From an uncultured Sulfurovum sp. (GTDB lineage: Bacteria > Campylobacterota > Campylobacteria > Campylobacterales > Sulfurovaceae), in assembly GCA_902727895.1 (NCBI GenBank), contig CACVAP010000074.1, positions 21,698 through 85,697 on the forward strand: a stretch of DNA of 64,000 nt, written 5' to 3'. The position numbers and the translations under genes are program-made. This document shows, piece after piece, positions 36,669 through 44,908 of the stretch (positions are counted from its first letter, which is position 1; each line of letters opens with the position of its first letter). The notes beneath the pieces are model-generated. The model was not told the DNA's origin. It did not search any database and saw only the letters and a program-made list of their open reading frames with translations.

Positions 36669-37631
36669 ATGACAAAAGTACTCTTCCTCCTCTTCCTCCT
36701 TTTGTCACCTTATCTGCTTTTAGCAGATGGACATATATTTGTCTACCATCGTTTTGACGACAATCGTTACCCTACAACAAATATTTCAACTAAAGAACTT
36801 CGAAAAGAATTTAATTACCTCAAAAATAATGGCTATAAAGTTGTACCACTTATAGACATAATTACGAAAGTTAATGCCAATGAAGAAGTCCCAAAAAACT
36901 GGGTAGCCTTTACCATAGATGATGGGTTTAAAAGTTTTTATACTCATGGACTATCTGTTTTTAAAGAATTTAATTACCCCTTTACCCTCTTTATTGCTGT
37001 TATGTATACAGAGAAAAATTATAAAGATTATGTCACATGGAAACAGTTAAAAACAATCGCTAAATACGGTGATATAGAATTCCACTCTTATGGGCATGGA
37101 CACTTTGGTCAAATGAGTAATACTGAAATAAAAGATGACATGGACAAAGGTTTAGCCTTAATGAAAAAACATCTTAACTATGAACCTAACCTCTTTGTTT
37201 ACCCTTATGGTGAATATGATGATAGAGTTGCTGAAGTTATAAAACCTTATGGATTTAAAGCTGTTTTTAATCAAAATATTGGAGCCGTTCATGGTGTTTG
37301 TTCAGATGCTAATGACATTGATCGTTCAGCAGTAGTTGGATCTAATGCTCATGACTTCAAACTTTACCTCCGATTCCAAGAGCTTTGTGGGGTTTCGTTT
37401 CAACAACCTTCTATTTATCCAAAAAATAAACTAGTGAAAACAGTTGAAGTAACCTTAGAAGATAAAAGTATCAAGTCAGCAGAAATATTTATTTCTAACA
37501 ATGGCTGGACAAAAGTCAAAGTTAACAATGGAAAGATTTTATGGCATGCCAACAAAAAAGTAAAACTAAATCGTATAAAAATTGGTGTAAAAGTTAAGAA
37601 TAAAATTAAGCTAATGGTTTTATCTAAATAG
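36669..37631 (+). CDS. Secreted polysaccharide deacetylase-family protein
   Basis: A 320-residue protein with a signal peptide (about 1-19, LLLFLLLSPYLLLA). The NodB-like fold is marked by YHRFDD, FTIDDGF (catalytic Asp pair), the metal-binding EFHSYGHGHFG and PYGEYDD. A C-terminal beta-rich domain of about 80 residues follows. It probably removes acetyl groups from a periplasmic or cell-wall polysaccharide. It starts 7 bases after ftsZ and is likely co-transcribed, which suggests peptidoglycan as the substrate; that is inference. Confidence 0.85.
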   Translation: MTKVLFLLFLLLSPYLLLADGHIFVYHRFDDNRYPTTNISTKELRKEFNYLKNNGYKVVPLIDIITKVNANEEVPKNWVAFTIDDGFKSFYTHGLSVFKEFNYPFTLFIAVMYTEKNYKDYVTWKQLKTIAKYGDIEFHSYGHGHFGQMSNTEIKDDMDKGLALMKKHLNYEPNLFVYPYGEYDDRVAEVIKPYGFKAVFNQNIGAVHGVCSDANDIDRSAVVGSNAHDFKLYLRFQELCGVSFQQPSIYPKNKLVKTVEVTLEDKSIKSAEIFISNNGWTKVKVNNGKILWHANKKVKLNRIKIGVKVKNKIKLMVLSK

Positions 37632-37668
37632 TTATACTTATAAAAAATCAATTCTAGGGAAACAATTC

Positions 37669-38346
37669 ATGAAACAAAAACTCTTAACGCTTGCTCTACT
37701 TGCTCCTCTATTTTATACAGCCTGTAACAGTACTCCAAGTAAACCTACAACAAGTATAATAGAAACTAAAGAAATCAAAAAAGAAACAGAAGTAGTTCCC
37801 CAAGTATTACCTACTACGATAACGAAAGCTAATTCTTTTACAGAAACTACTGTCTCTTACGCAACTGATAAAACAGCTGTTAAAGAGCAAGGTTTGATGC
37901 ATATAGAAAGTTTTATGGAAACACTTAAACCTACCCTTATGGGACTGATGAAAAGTGACAGTACCTATAAAACAGCTATGGGTGGATGTACTTCAATGGC
38001 ACAAGGTATGACAAACGACTATAATGCTATTTCTCCTGATACAAAAATTAGAAGAACAGCACTCAAGTACAGAAATGAAAAAAACAAACCAGATGCTACA
38101 GATACTGTTGTAATGGAACGTTTTTTAGCTTCTAAGAATTTAAAAGAACCTTTAGTTGTTGAAATGCCAAATCATTACCGTGTTTATAAAGCTTTAGATA
38201 TGAAACAACCTTGTCTTGCATGTCATGGAACTAATATTTCTGAAGACCTAGGAAAAATGTTAGAAAAAAGTTACCCAAAAGACTTAGCGACACACTTTAA
38301 ACTTGGTGAATTTAGAGGGACAATAGTAGCAGAAGTAAAAAAATAA
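37669..38346 (+). CDS. c-type haem lipoprotein of the DUF3365/Tll0287-like family
   Basis: A 225-residue predicted lipoprotein; lipobox Cys19 is in FYTACNS. A Thr/Lys-rich linker is followed by the DUF3365-like domain, with IRRTALKYRNEKNKPDATD and a single haem-binding CLACH at 182-186 in QPCLACHGT. Such proteins are periplasmic mono-haem sensors or redox proteins. It needs a cytochrome c maturation system elsewhere. A palindrome follows its stop. Confidence 0.85.
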   Translation: MKQKLLTLALLAPLFYTACNSTPSKPTTSIIETKEIKKETEVVPQVLPTTITKANSFTETTVSYATDKTAVKEQGLMHIESFMETLKPTLMGLMKSDSTYKTAMGGCTSMAQGMTNDYNAISPDTKIRRTALKYRNEKNKPDATDTVVMERFLASKNLKEPLVVEMPNHYRVYKALDMKQPCLACHGTNISEDLGKMLEKSYPKDLATHFKLGEFRGTIVAEVKK

Positions 38347-38369
38347 AGCTATAATACTCCCAAAATCGT

Positions 38370-38394
38370 AGGGTGTAGTCCTCGACTACACCCT
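38370..38394. repeat. GTAGGGTG-headed palindrome upstream of ubiD
   Basis: AGGGTGTAGTC (38370-38380) and GACTACACCCT (38384-38394) pair perfectly over 11 bp with a 3-base loop, preceded by CGT. The head matches the elements at 4284-4312 and 47375-47517, while the stem bases differ but remain complementary. No T-run follows on the plus strand. Confidence 0.55.
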
Positions 38395-38417
38395 CAAATT
38401 AAAAAGTGGGATTTATA

Positions 38418-40241
38418 ATGCAAGACGTAGTAAAATGGCTCAAAGAAAATGGAAACCTAAAAGTCATAGATGAACCCTTAGATGTTGAATTAGAAATTCC
38501 CCATGTTGCCTATGTAGAAGTAAAAACTGACAACTCTCGCCCTATTCTCTTTACAAATCCCATTAATAAAAAGAAAAATATTAAATATGATATGCCTGTT
38601 CTTATGAATATTTTTGCCAACAAAGCGTTGACAGAAAAAATTTTTGAAAAGCATCCTGATGATGTGGCAAAAGGCATTGATAAACTTCTTAAACTAAAAC
38701 CCCCAGCAGGTTTTATGGAAAAACTAAAAATGCTTCCAGAACTCATTTCACTTAAAAATGTATTTCCAAAACGTTCCTCTAAACTTGGAGCTTGTCAAGA
38801 AGTTATTATTCCAAAAGAAGAAGTAGATTTAGACAAACTACCTATACTCAAAACATGGGAAGAAGATGGTGGTGCCTTTATTACCATGGGACAAGTCTAT
38901 ACCCAAAGTCTCGATGGTTCCATGCAAAACTTAGGAATGTACCGTTTACAGCAATATGACAAAAACCATTTAGGGATGCACTGGCAAATTCATAAAGATG
39001 CTTCTCACTTTTTTGACCAATATCAAAAAGCAGGTAAAAAAATGCCTGTAACCGTTGCCATTGGTGGGGATCCACTTTATATTTGGTGTGGACAAGCCCC
39101 AATGCCTCATGGTATGTTCGAGATGCTTCTTTATGGTTTTGTACGAGGAAAGAATGCCCAACTGGTTAAATCCATTACTAATGACATTCATATTCCTAAA
39201 GATGTGGATATTGTTATAGAAGGTTTTGTTGATCCAGAGAAAATGCAAATAGAAGGTCCATTTGGTGATCATACAGGTTATTATACTTTAGAAGAACCCT
39301 ATCCTGTTATGGAAATAGAAACCATTACCATGAAAAAGAACCCTGTTTTTCAAGCTACCGTAGTAGGGAAACCCCCACTAGAAGACAAATACATGGGCTG
39401 GGCAACAGAACGTATCTTTTTACCTATGTTAAAACCTATGGCTCCAAATCTCATAGACTACTATATGCCTGAAAATGGTGTTTTCCATAACCTAATCCTT
39501 GGAAAGATGCAAACGCTTTATAAAGGACATGCACAGCAGTTTATGCATGCCTTTTGGGGTGTGGGTCAGATGAGTTTTGTAAAACATGCCATATTTGTAA
39601 ATGAGGATGCTCCAGAACTCAGTGATGACATTGCCATTACAGAACACATACTAAATCGTCTTGATCCTAACAAAGTTCTCATTACTCAAGGAATTATTGA
39701 TGCACTTGATCACACAGCTAACGAAAACTTAGTCGGTGGAAAACTAGGCGTTGATGCCACAGCAGAAGAAGTAATAAATGCTGTTCAAACACCAATATCT
39801 GACAAATCACTACTTGTAAAAATGCAAGAATTAGATGGAAATATTTTAGAGTTAAAACAGTACTTCACACATACTAAAAACCCTATTTGTCTTATTACGG
39901 TTAACAAAGTTCAATCTATGAAAAATATTATTGCAAAACTGCATGTACTAAGTGAACATGTTAAACTACTTGTCATTGTTGACAAAGTAAATAATGATAT
40001 TAATGAACCCTACATGCTCGTTTGGCGTGTGGTAAATAATATTGATGCACAAAGAGACATTACACTTAAGCCATTCATAGCTGTTGATGGAACCAATAAG
40101 TCAGAACTAGATGGCTTTAATAGAGAATGGCCAGGCGATACTTTCTGTACAAAAGAAGTACTCGACTCTTTACAAGAACGTGGACTTATAGACATAGATG
40201 ATGCTTTTATTAAGAAGTTTGGACTTTTAGCATTTGACTAA
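38418..40241 (+). CDS. ubiD: UbiD-family decarboxylase (probable menaquinone pathway)
   Basis: A protein of 607 residues from ATG 38418, which has GTGGGA just upstream; an in-frame GTG at 38406 is less likely to be the start. It is a complete UbiD-family prenyl-FMN decarboxylase: GMYRLQQYD, GMHWQIHKDASHF, the family region EGPFGDHTGYYT with catalytic Glu/Arg neighbours, and PLEDKYMGWATERIFLP. Campylobacterota make menaquinone by the futalosine route, and UbiD-like enzymes act there, so that role is likely. A UbiX partner is not in the window. Confidence 0.88.
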   Translation: MQDVVKWLKENGNLKVIDEPLDVELEIPHVAYVEVKTDNSRPILFTNPINKKKNIKYDMPVLMNIFANKALTEKIFEKHPDDVAKGIDKLLKLKPPAGFMEKLKMLPELISLKNVFPKRSSKLGACQEVIIPKEEVDLDKLPILKTWEEDGGAFITMGQVYTQSLDGSMQNLGMYRLQQYDKNHLGMHWQIHKDASHFFDQYQKAGKKMPVTVAIGGDPLYIWCGQAPMPHGMFEMLLYGFVRGKNAQLVKSITNDIHIPKDVDIVIEGFVDPEKMQIEGPFGDHTGYYTLEEPYPVMEIETITMKKNPVFQATVVGKPPLEDKYMGWATERIFLPMLKPMAPNLIDYYMPENGVFHNLILGKMQTLYKGHAQQFMHAFWGVGQMSFVKHAIFVNEDAPELSDDIAITEHILNRLDPNKVLITQGIIDALDHTANENLVGGKLGVDATAEEVINAVQTPISDKSLLVKMQELDGNILELKQYFTHTKNPICLITVNKVQSMKNIIAKLHVLSEHVKLLVIVDKVNNDINEPYMLVWRVVNNIDAQRDITLKPFIAVDGTNKSELDGFNREWPGDTFCTKEVLDSLQERGLIDIDDAFIKKFGLLAFD

Positions 40242-40261
40242 CAACTAAATAAGGAACTTAA

Positions 40262-41359
40262 ATGAAAAGAAGAGACTTTTTAAATACTTCAGCACTTGGA
40301 TTAGGTGCCTTAACCTTGAGTGGTTGTTACCGTGAAGAAAACAAAATACAAGACAAGCATGTCAATATCACTAGAGGTAAAAAAGTTACGCTAAAACTGG
40401 CAACTTCATGGCCAGCTCATTTTCCTATTATGGGTACAGGTTTAGATAATTTTGCTAAAAGATGTAACGAACTCTCTGGAGGAACACTGGAAATTAAAGT
40501 TTATCCTAAAAACATTCTTGTTCCTGCCCTACAAGTATTTGATACCTGTTCAGCAGCCCAAATAGATGCTTTTCATTCAGGTGTTTATTATTGGAAAGGT
40601 AAGAACTCTGCCTTTTCTATTTTTGGTGGTATGCCTTTAGGTTTAACCTCTGAAGAGATGATTACATGGATGAAGTTTGGTGGTGGGCTAGAACTATGGC
40701 GTGAACTCTATGGAAAGTTTAATCTTTACCCTCTTATAGGTGGTAGTACTGGACCTCAAATGGGTGGTTGGTTTAAAAAAGAAATTAACTCTCTAGCCGA
40801 TTTAAAAGGTCTTAAAATGCGTATCCCTGGTCTTGGGGGTGAAGTCATGCAAAAACTAGGAGCAAATCCTGTTTTACTTCCTGCTGGGGAAATTTTCACT
40901 TCCTTAGAACGTGGAACCATTGATGCAACCGAATGGGTAGGACCAGCACTTGACCAAATGATGGGTTTCGACAAAGCAGCAGACTATTACTATACAGGCT
41001 GGCATGAACCAGGTTCTATCTTAGAAATCACTTTCAATAAAAACCGTTGGGAAAAGCTCAGTTCTGAACATCAAGCCATCATTACAGCTGCCTCAGAAGA
41101 GATGACAGGAACCATGGTTCAAGAATTCCGTTATAAAAATGCCAAAGCACTTCAAGAATTACCTGAAAATGTACAGATTAAAACCTTTCCAAAAGATATG
41201 ATGGACGCAGCCAAAATTGCCCTAACTGAAGTATTGGAAAAGGAGTCTAATAAAAATGAAGACTTTAAAAGAGTTTTAAAATCTTATAGTGATTTCGCAG
41301 CCCTTAATAAACCTTGGGACGATATTAGCACTAAAAACTTCTTAGAGATAAGATCTTAA
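40262..41359 (+). CDS. TRAP-type solute-binding protein (TakP/DctP-like), orphan
   Basis: A 365-residue periplasmic binding protein. The N-terminus has both a Tat-like RRDFL motif and a lipobox (LTLSGC, Cys22). The mature part matches DctP/TakP proteins: LKLATSWPAHFPI, a substrate-binding Arg in LKGLKMRIPGLGG and IDATEWVGPALD, the latter resembling 2-oxo-acid binders. No DctQ or DctM membrane gene is adjacent; the neighbours are ubiD and a PAS protein. It may work with a distant permease. Confidence 0.85.
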   Translation: MKRRDFLNTSALGLGALTLSGCYREENKIQDKHVNITRGKKVTLKLATSWPAHFPIMGTGLDNFAKRCNELSGGTLEIKVYPKNILVPALQVFDTCSAAQIDAFHSGVYYWKGKNSAFSIFGGMPLGLTSEEMITWMKFGGGLELWRELYGKFNLYPLIGGSTGPQMGGWFKKEINSLADLKGLKMRIPGLGGEVMQKLGANPVLLPAGEIFTSLERGTIDATEWVGPALDQMMGFDKAADYYYTGWHEPGSILEITFNKNRWEKLSSEHQAIITAASEEMTGTMVQEFRYKNAKALQELPENVQIKTFPKDMMDAAKIALTEVLEKESNKNEDFKRVLKSYSDFAALNKPWDDISTKNFLEIRS

Positions 41360-41360
41360 T

Positions 41361-41924
41361 TTATCGTAGCATTCGTTTAAAGCTATTTAGTAAAACAGCT
41401 ATAATACCTTTAGGTCGAATCAGCTCTTCTATAAACTCATGGTAAGTCACATTTTCATCTTCTAAATAACCCTCTAAATAAGATAAAGATTTTTCCATCC
41501 CATGCTTCTTTTCAATGGCAACCATTGTTTCATATAGTTCTTCTGCACTCTCTATAACATCTTGAGGTGCAGCACGTCTAAACGCTGTTAAAGCTGTAAT
41601 ATTTCCATTATTATCTTTTTTCGCTTCAAAATCTGCAATAACCCAATAGTATCGTCCATCTTTAGCTAAGTTTTTAACAACACCAGAAATAGGATTACCA
41701 GCAAGTAATGTCTTCCACACCAAAAAGAAAACAGCTCTAGGCATATCAGGGTGTCGTAATATATTATGATTTTCACCAACCAATTCAGCTTCGGTATATC
41801 CAGAGACTTCTGAAAAGTTCTTATTTGTAAATATGATTTTACCTTTTAAGTCAGTCTTACTTACAATAAATTTTTTCTTTGAAAATTTAATCTCTTCATC
41901 TATTACAATTGGTCGGTATATCAT
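41361..41924 (-). CDS. PAS-domain sensor protein (Aer-like N-terminal type)
   Basis: A 187-residue protein. One PAS domain at about 15-125 has the order KTDLKGKIIFTNKNF, YTEAELVGENHNILRHPDMP and FLVWKTLLAGNPISG, as in Aer and related redox or oxygen sensors of Campylobacterota. No kinase, cyclase or methyl-accepting domain follows; the C-terminus is helical. It is probably a stand-alone signalling adaptor. The ligand or cofactor is unknown. Confidence 0.82.
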   Translation of the reverse strand: MIYRPIVIDEEIKFSKKKFIVSKTDLKGKIIFTNKNFSEVSGYTEAELVGENHNILRHPDMPRAVFFLVWKTLLAGNPISGVVKNLAKDGRYYWVIADFEAKKDNNGNITALTAFRRAAPQDVIESAEELYETMVAIEKKHGMEKSLSYLEGYLEDENVTYHEFIEELIRPKGIIAVLLNSFKRMLR

Positions 41925-41989
41925 TAAAATCCTTTGAGTTATTAACTAATTATAATAAAAATAAATAAATTAAAGTTGATTTATATCAA

Positions 41990-43600
41990 CTACCAAGGCT
42001 TCTCTTCTTTTATATAGCCCTCATTTATCAAATCATAGGCTTTAGAAGAGAGTACCCGTTTAGACTCACTCTCTTCATCTGCCTTCATAACTTTGACACT
42101 AGAGTTTTTAGATTTCTTATTTCCTGTGCCTCCTGAGCCACCTGTGGACTCATTTTTTTGAGAACTATTCTTCTCTTCTTGCACTTCTACGTTCTCATTT
42201 TTTGCATTTGATTTTTGGGCTGAAGCAGGATTTGTATAGCCTACTTTAAAAGCATCTTCTTTCACTCTAAACAAAACCACCTCTAAATTATGCTGAGCAT
42301 CCTCGTCTTTACCCAGCTGTAAAGCTTTCACATAATAGTTCTTTGCCTTATCCATATAAAGTAACTTGGCTTCGCAGTTTCCAAGCTCATAGTAGACTTG
42401 TTGCTTTATTTTTTTGTTAGAACTCTTGATTCCTTGTAGAAGAGATTTTGCAGCTTTATACTTCTCTTCTTTATAAAAAATATGGGCTAAAAGCATTTGA
42501 GCTTCTAAATTTCTATTTTTCATTTTGTAAATCTGTTTTTGACTCTGGACATAAGCTTCTTTTTCATAATAAGTATAAGCACGTTGTAGGTAGTAAGCAT
42601 CTAAAAACCCCCATGATGTTGGTTCTACTTTTATCTGCGCTACGCCCTCACCCCATTGTTCTCTAGTTACTAACTCTTCTGCTTGAACATTCATTCCTAC
42701 TAACACTAAAAGCGCTAAAAGTTTTTTTGAAAACCTTGTGGCTGAAAGAAAAAACAACAAAAGCGCCAAAGAAAGAGGAACAAAGCCTAATTCAAAATAC
42801 TGTTTACTTTCTCGTTCTAAACCTTTTCGTGAAATTGTTTCACTCTCTAACCAAACCTCTATACTTCTAACTGTTTCCTCCACACTTTTAAAAGAGACAA
42901 ACTCCCCTCCACTCTCTTTGGCTAAAGTTTCCAGTGTACTGTTTAGTTTTGACACCACAATATGTCCCTCTTTATCTTGTAAAAGAGTGCCATCTTTTTG
43001 AGTTATTGAAGCACCTTGATGCGTTGCCATGGCTATGGCTAAAATCTTAATCTTTTCTCTTTGTACAAAGCCTATCAGTTCTTCATCTAAAACCTCATCA
43101 CCACCATCTGTAAAGAGTATGAGTTTTTTTTCTTCATCTTTAAACTCTGCTACTTTTTCAAGAAGTTTTCTAAAGTTAGTTCCTTTGGTCAAAATGTATT
43201 CGGAGTCCATGTTATTAAGTGCTAACTTTACAAGCTCATGGTCAGTTGTAGGAGGAGACAAAAGTAAAGGGTTAATGGTAAAGCCTACTAATGCTATCTG
43301 CTCATAGCGTTCAAGTGCTAAAAATGATTTAATACTCTCTCTGCTCGCCATAGCACGTGTTGGGTTAATGTCCTTAGCATTCATAGAAGCAGACAAGTCT
43401 AAAGCAAGTACAAGCGCATGTGCATTTAGCTCTTGCGTTGTCTCACTCTCAGGTAAAACAGGTCGAGCCAAAGTAACTATAAGCAATACCAAAACAGCCC
43501 AACGCAGATTTTGAGAAAAACGCTGTTTTACTTTCCGTCCATATAAGTAAAAAGCTAAAGGTAAAAGTAACCATAAAACTGATGCATAAAGAAAACTCAT
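41990..43600 (-). CDS. VWA-domain protein with TPR repeats (BatB/BatC-like fusion)
   Basis: A 536-residue protein. N-terminal membrane helices are followed by a von Willebrand A domain with MIDAS motif DLSASMNAKD and LFTDGGDE. A further helix lies near 270-290. TPR-like helices (about 345-450: YYEKEAYVQSQKQIYKMK and following units) continue into a Ser/Asn/Glu-rich low-complexity tail. It therefore joins what are two proteins, BatB and BatC, in other bacteria. It overlaps BatA by 4 bases (ATGA). The exact role of Bat proteins is unsettled; aerotolerance and envelope stress have been proposed. Confidence 0.85.
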   Translation of the reverse strand: MSFLYASVLWLLLPLAFYLYGRKVKQRFSQNLRWAVLVLLIVTLARPVLPESETTQELNAHALVLALDLSASMNAKDINPTRAMASRESIKSFLALERYEQIALVGFTINPLLLSPPTTDHELVKLALNNMDSEYILTKGTNFRKLLEKVAEFKDEEKKLILFTDGGDEVLDEELIGFVQREKIKILAIAMATHQGASITQKDGTLLQDKEGHIVVSKLNSTLETLAKESGGEFVSFKSVEETVRSIEVWLESETISRKGLERESKQYFELGFVPLSLALLLFFLSATRFSKKLLALLVLVGMNVQAEELVTREQWGEGVAQIKVEPTSWGFLDAYYLQRAYTYYEKEAYVQSQKQIYKMKNRNLEAQMLLAHIFYKEEKYKAAKSLLQGIKSSNKKIKQQVYYELGNCEAKLLYMDKAKNYYVKALQLGKDEDAQHNLEVVLFRVKEDAFKVGYTNPASAQKSNAKNENVEVQEEKNSSQKNESTGGSGGTGNKKSKNSSVKVMKADEESESKRVLSSKAYDLINEGYIKEEKPW

Positions 43601-44505
43601 AGCGTCTCCTCATCTCTGTAGATTAAAAATCCAAATAGTCCCAACGCCAACAGTAAAGGGTAAACGGCCAACTCCTCTTTGTTCAAATACTGCTCTGAAC
43701 GAATAGGACTAGGCTCTAATTGAGCTATACTCTTATAAACATCTTCCAATTCATCTGCATTTTGACAAAAGAAGCTTTTTCCTCCAGAGTCTTTGGCAAT
43801 GTCATTCAAGAGTGTTACATCATAGTCGGCTTTTTTACCTATGCCTATAGTATAGACCTTAACCCCTTTCTCTTGTGCTAAAGTAACAGCTTGTCGTGGT
43901 GAAGATTTTCCAGCATTATGTACGCCATCGGTTAGAAGTATAAGTACTTTAGACTTTGCCTTACCACTTTTTAAGGTAGCTAAACCTTGAACAAGTGCAT
44001 CACCAATGGCTGTGCTTGTTCCTGCTATCCCAACATCTGACATAAGATCAAACATTTCATTCAATGCTTTTAAGTCATAGGTCAATGGAGAAGCTGAAAA
44101 AGCGAATGAACCAAAGACTACCAAACCTACATTGTTATCGTATCGTTTCTCTATAAAGTCTTTGGCTAATGCTACTGAAATGTCATACTTGGTTTGCGTT
44201 CTATCTTGTTCGTTAAATCCACGTTCAGCCATAGAGCCACTTGTGTCTAATAGTAAAACTAAGTCTCGTCCCTTCTTAGCTGAGTTGGCTTCTGAAGTAT
44301 AAGTAAATGGAGCTGCTAAAGCAAAAACTAAAAGTGTATAAATAAGTACGGTATAGAAAAACTGATTGTCCCAAGAAAAACTTTGTTTGGGTAACCACTC
44401 CTCTTTAGGAAAGTAAATGCTTTTAACTTTCTGTTTACACCACCAAAAACAAGGAAGTAACAGTAACAAGGTAAAAGCATAAGGATACAAAAAAGTAAAG
44501 TTCAC
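43597..44505 (-). CDS. VWA-domain membrane protein (BatA-like)
   Basis: A 302-residue protein with two N-terminal membrane helices, a VWA domain with MIDAS LLLDTSGSMAERG and LLTDGVHNAG, and one C-terminal helix (YPLLLALGLFGFLIY). It starts at GTG 44505, sharing one base with the YchJ-like stop (TAGTG). MoxR and DUF58 genes, which usually precede BatA, are absent here. Confidence 0.87.
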   Translation of the reverse strand: MNFTFLYPYAFTLLLLLPCFWWCKQKVKSIYFPKEEWLPKQSFSWDNQFFYTVLIYTLLVFALAAPFTYTSEANSAKKGRDLVLLLDTSGSMAERGFNEQDRTQTKYDISVALAKDFIEKRYDNNVGLVVFGSFAFSASPLTYDLKALNEMFDLMSDVGIAGTSTAIGDALVQGLATLKSGKAKSKVLILLTDGVHNAGKSSPRQAVTLAQEKGVKVYTIGIGKKADYDVTLLNDIAKDSGGKSFFCQNADELEDVYKSIAQLEPSPIRSEQYLNKEELAVYPLLLALGLFGFLIYRDEETL

Positions 44506-44906
44506 TAAGAGACTTCTCCATTCTCATATAACCAAAAGCCATTTACTTTCAAGAAGCGACTCTTCTCTATCATCTCACCTGATGAAAGTAACGCTTTAAA
44601 AGTTACAAATGCTTCTTCATCACCATCTATAAACTCCAAAATCTCTAAACCTAGAAACTCCGTCTCTTTACAAAAGACATCAATGCTCTCTTTCCATGCT
44701 TTGGTATCTGTCATATACTGTTCATTGTTCTGATGGGTGGTTTTGACTATGTAGCTACTGTTTCCCACAGCATAAGCAACATAACGGGACTTCATAAGTA
44801 GCAAAGCTGTTTTAGGTTTTGCACCCTTATGGTAAATAAGACAACATTTTTTATATTTGTTTTTTGAACCACAGGGGCATAAGCTATTGGGGGATATTTT
44901 TTTCAT
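44505..44906 (-). CDS. YchJ-like SEC-C motif protein
   Basis: A 133-residue protein. The N-terminal SEC-C zinc motif is PCGSKNKYKKCC, preceded by LCPC. The YchJ domain has LMKSRYVAYAVGN, KTTH and a terminal GFWLYENG. It is present in many proteobacteria, and its function is unknown. It sits 2 bases after hsdR and overlaps BatA by one base, so hsdR, ychJ and bat may share a transcript. Confidence 0.82.
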   Translation of the reverse strand: MKKISPNSLCPCGSKNKYKKCCLIYHKGAKPKTALLLMKSRYVAYAVGNSSYIVKTTHQNNEQYMTDTKAWKESIDVFCKETEFLGLEILEFIDGDEEAFVTFKALLSSGEMIEKSRFLKVNGFWLYENGEVS

Positions 44907-44908
44907 GA

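Noticed and set aside
38406..38417. GTG 38406 as start of ubiD
   Set aside because: It overlaps the ribosome-binding sequence of ATG 38418, whose product matches the family N-terminus.
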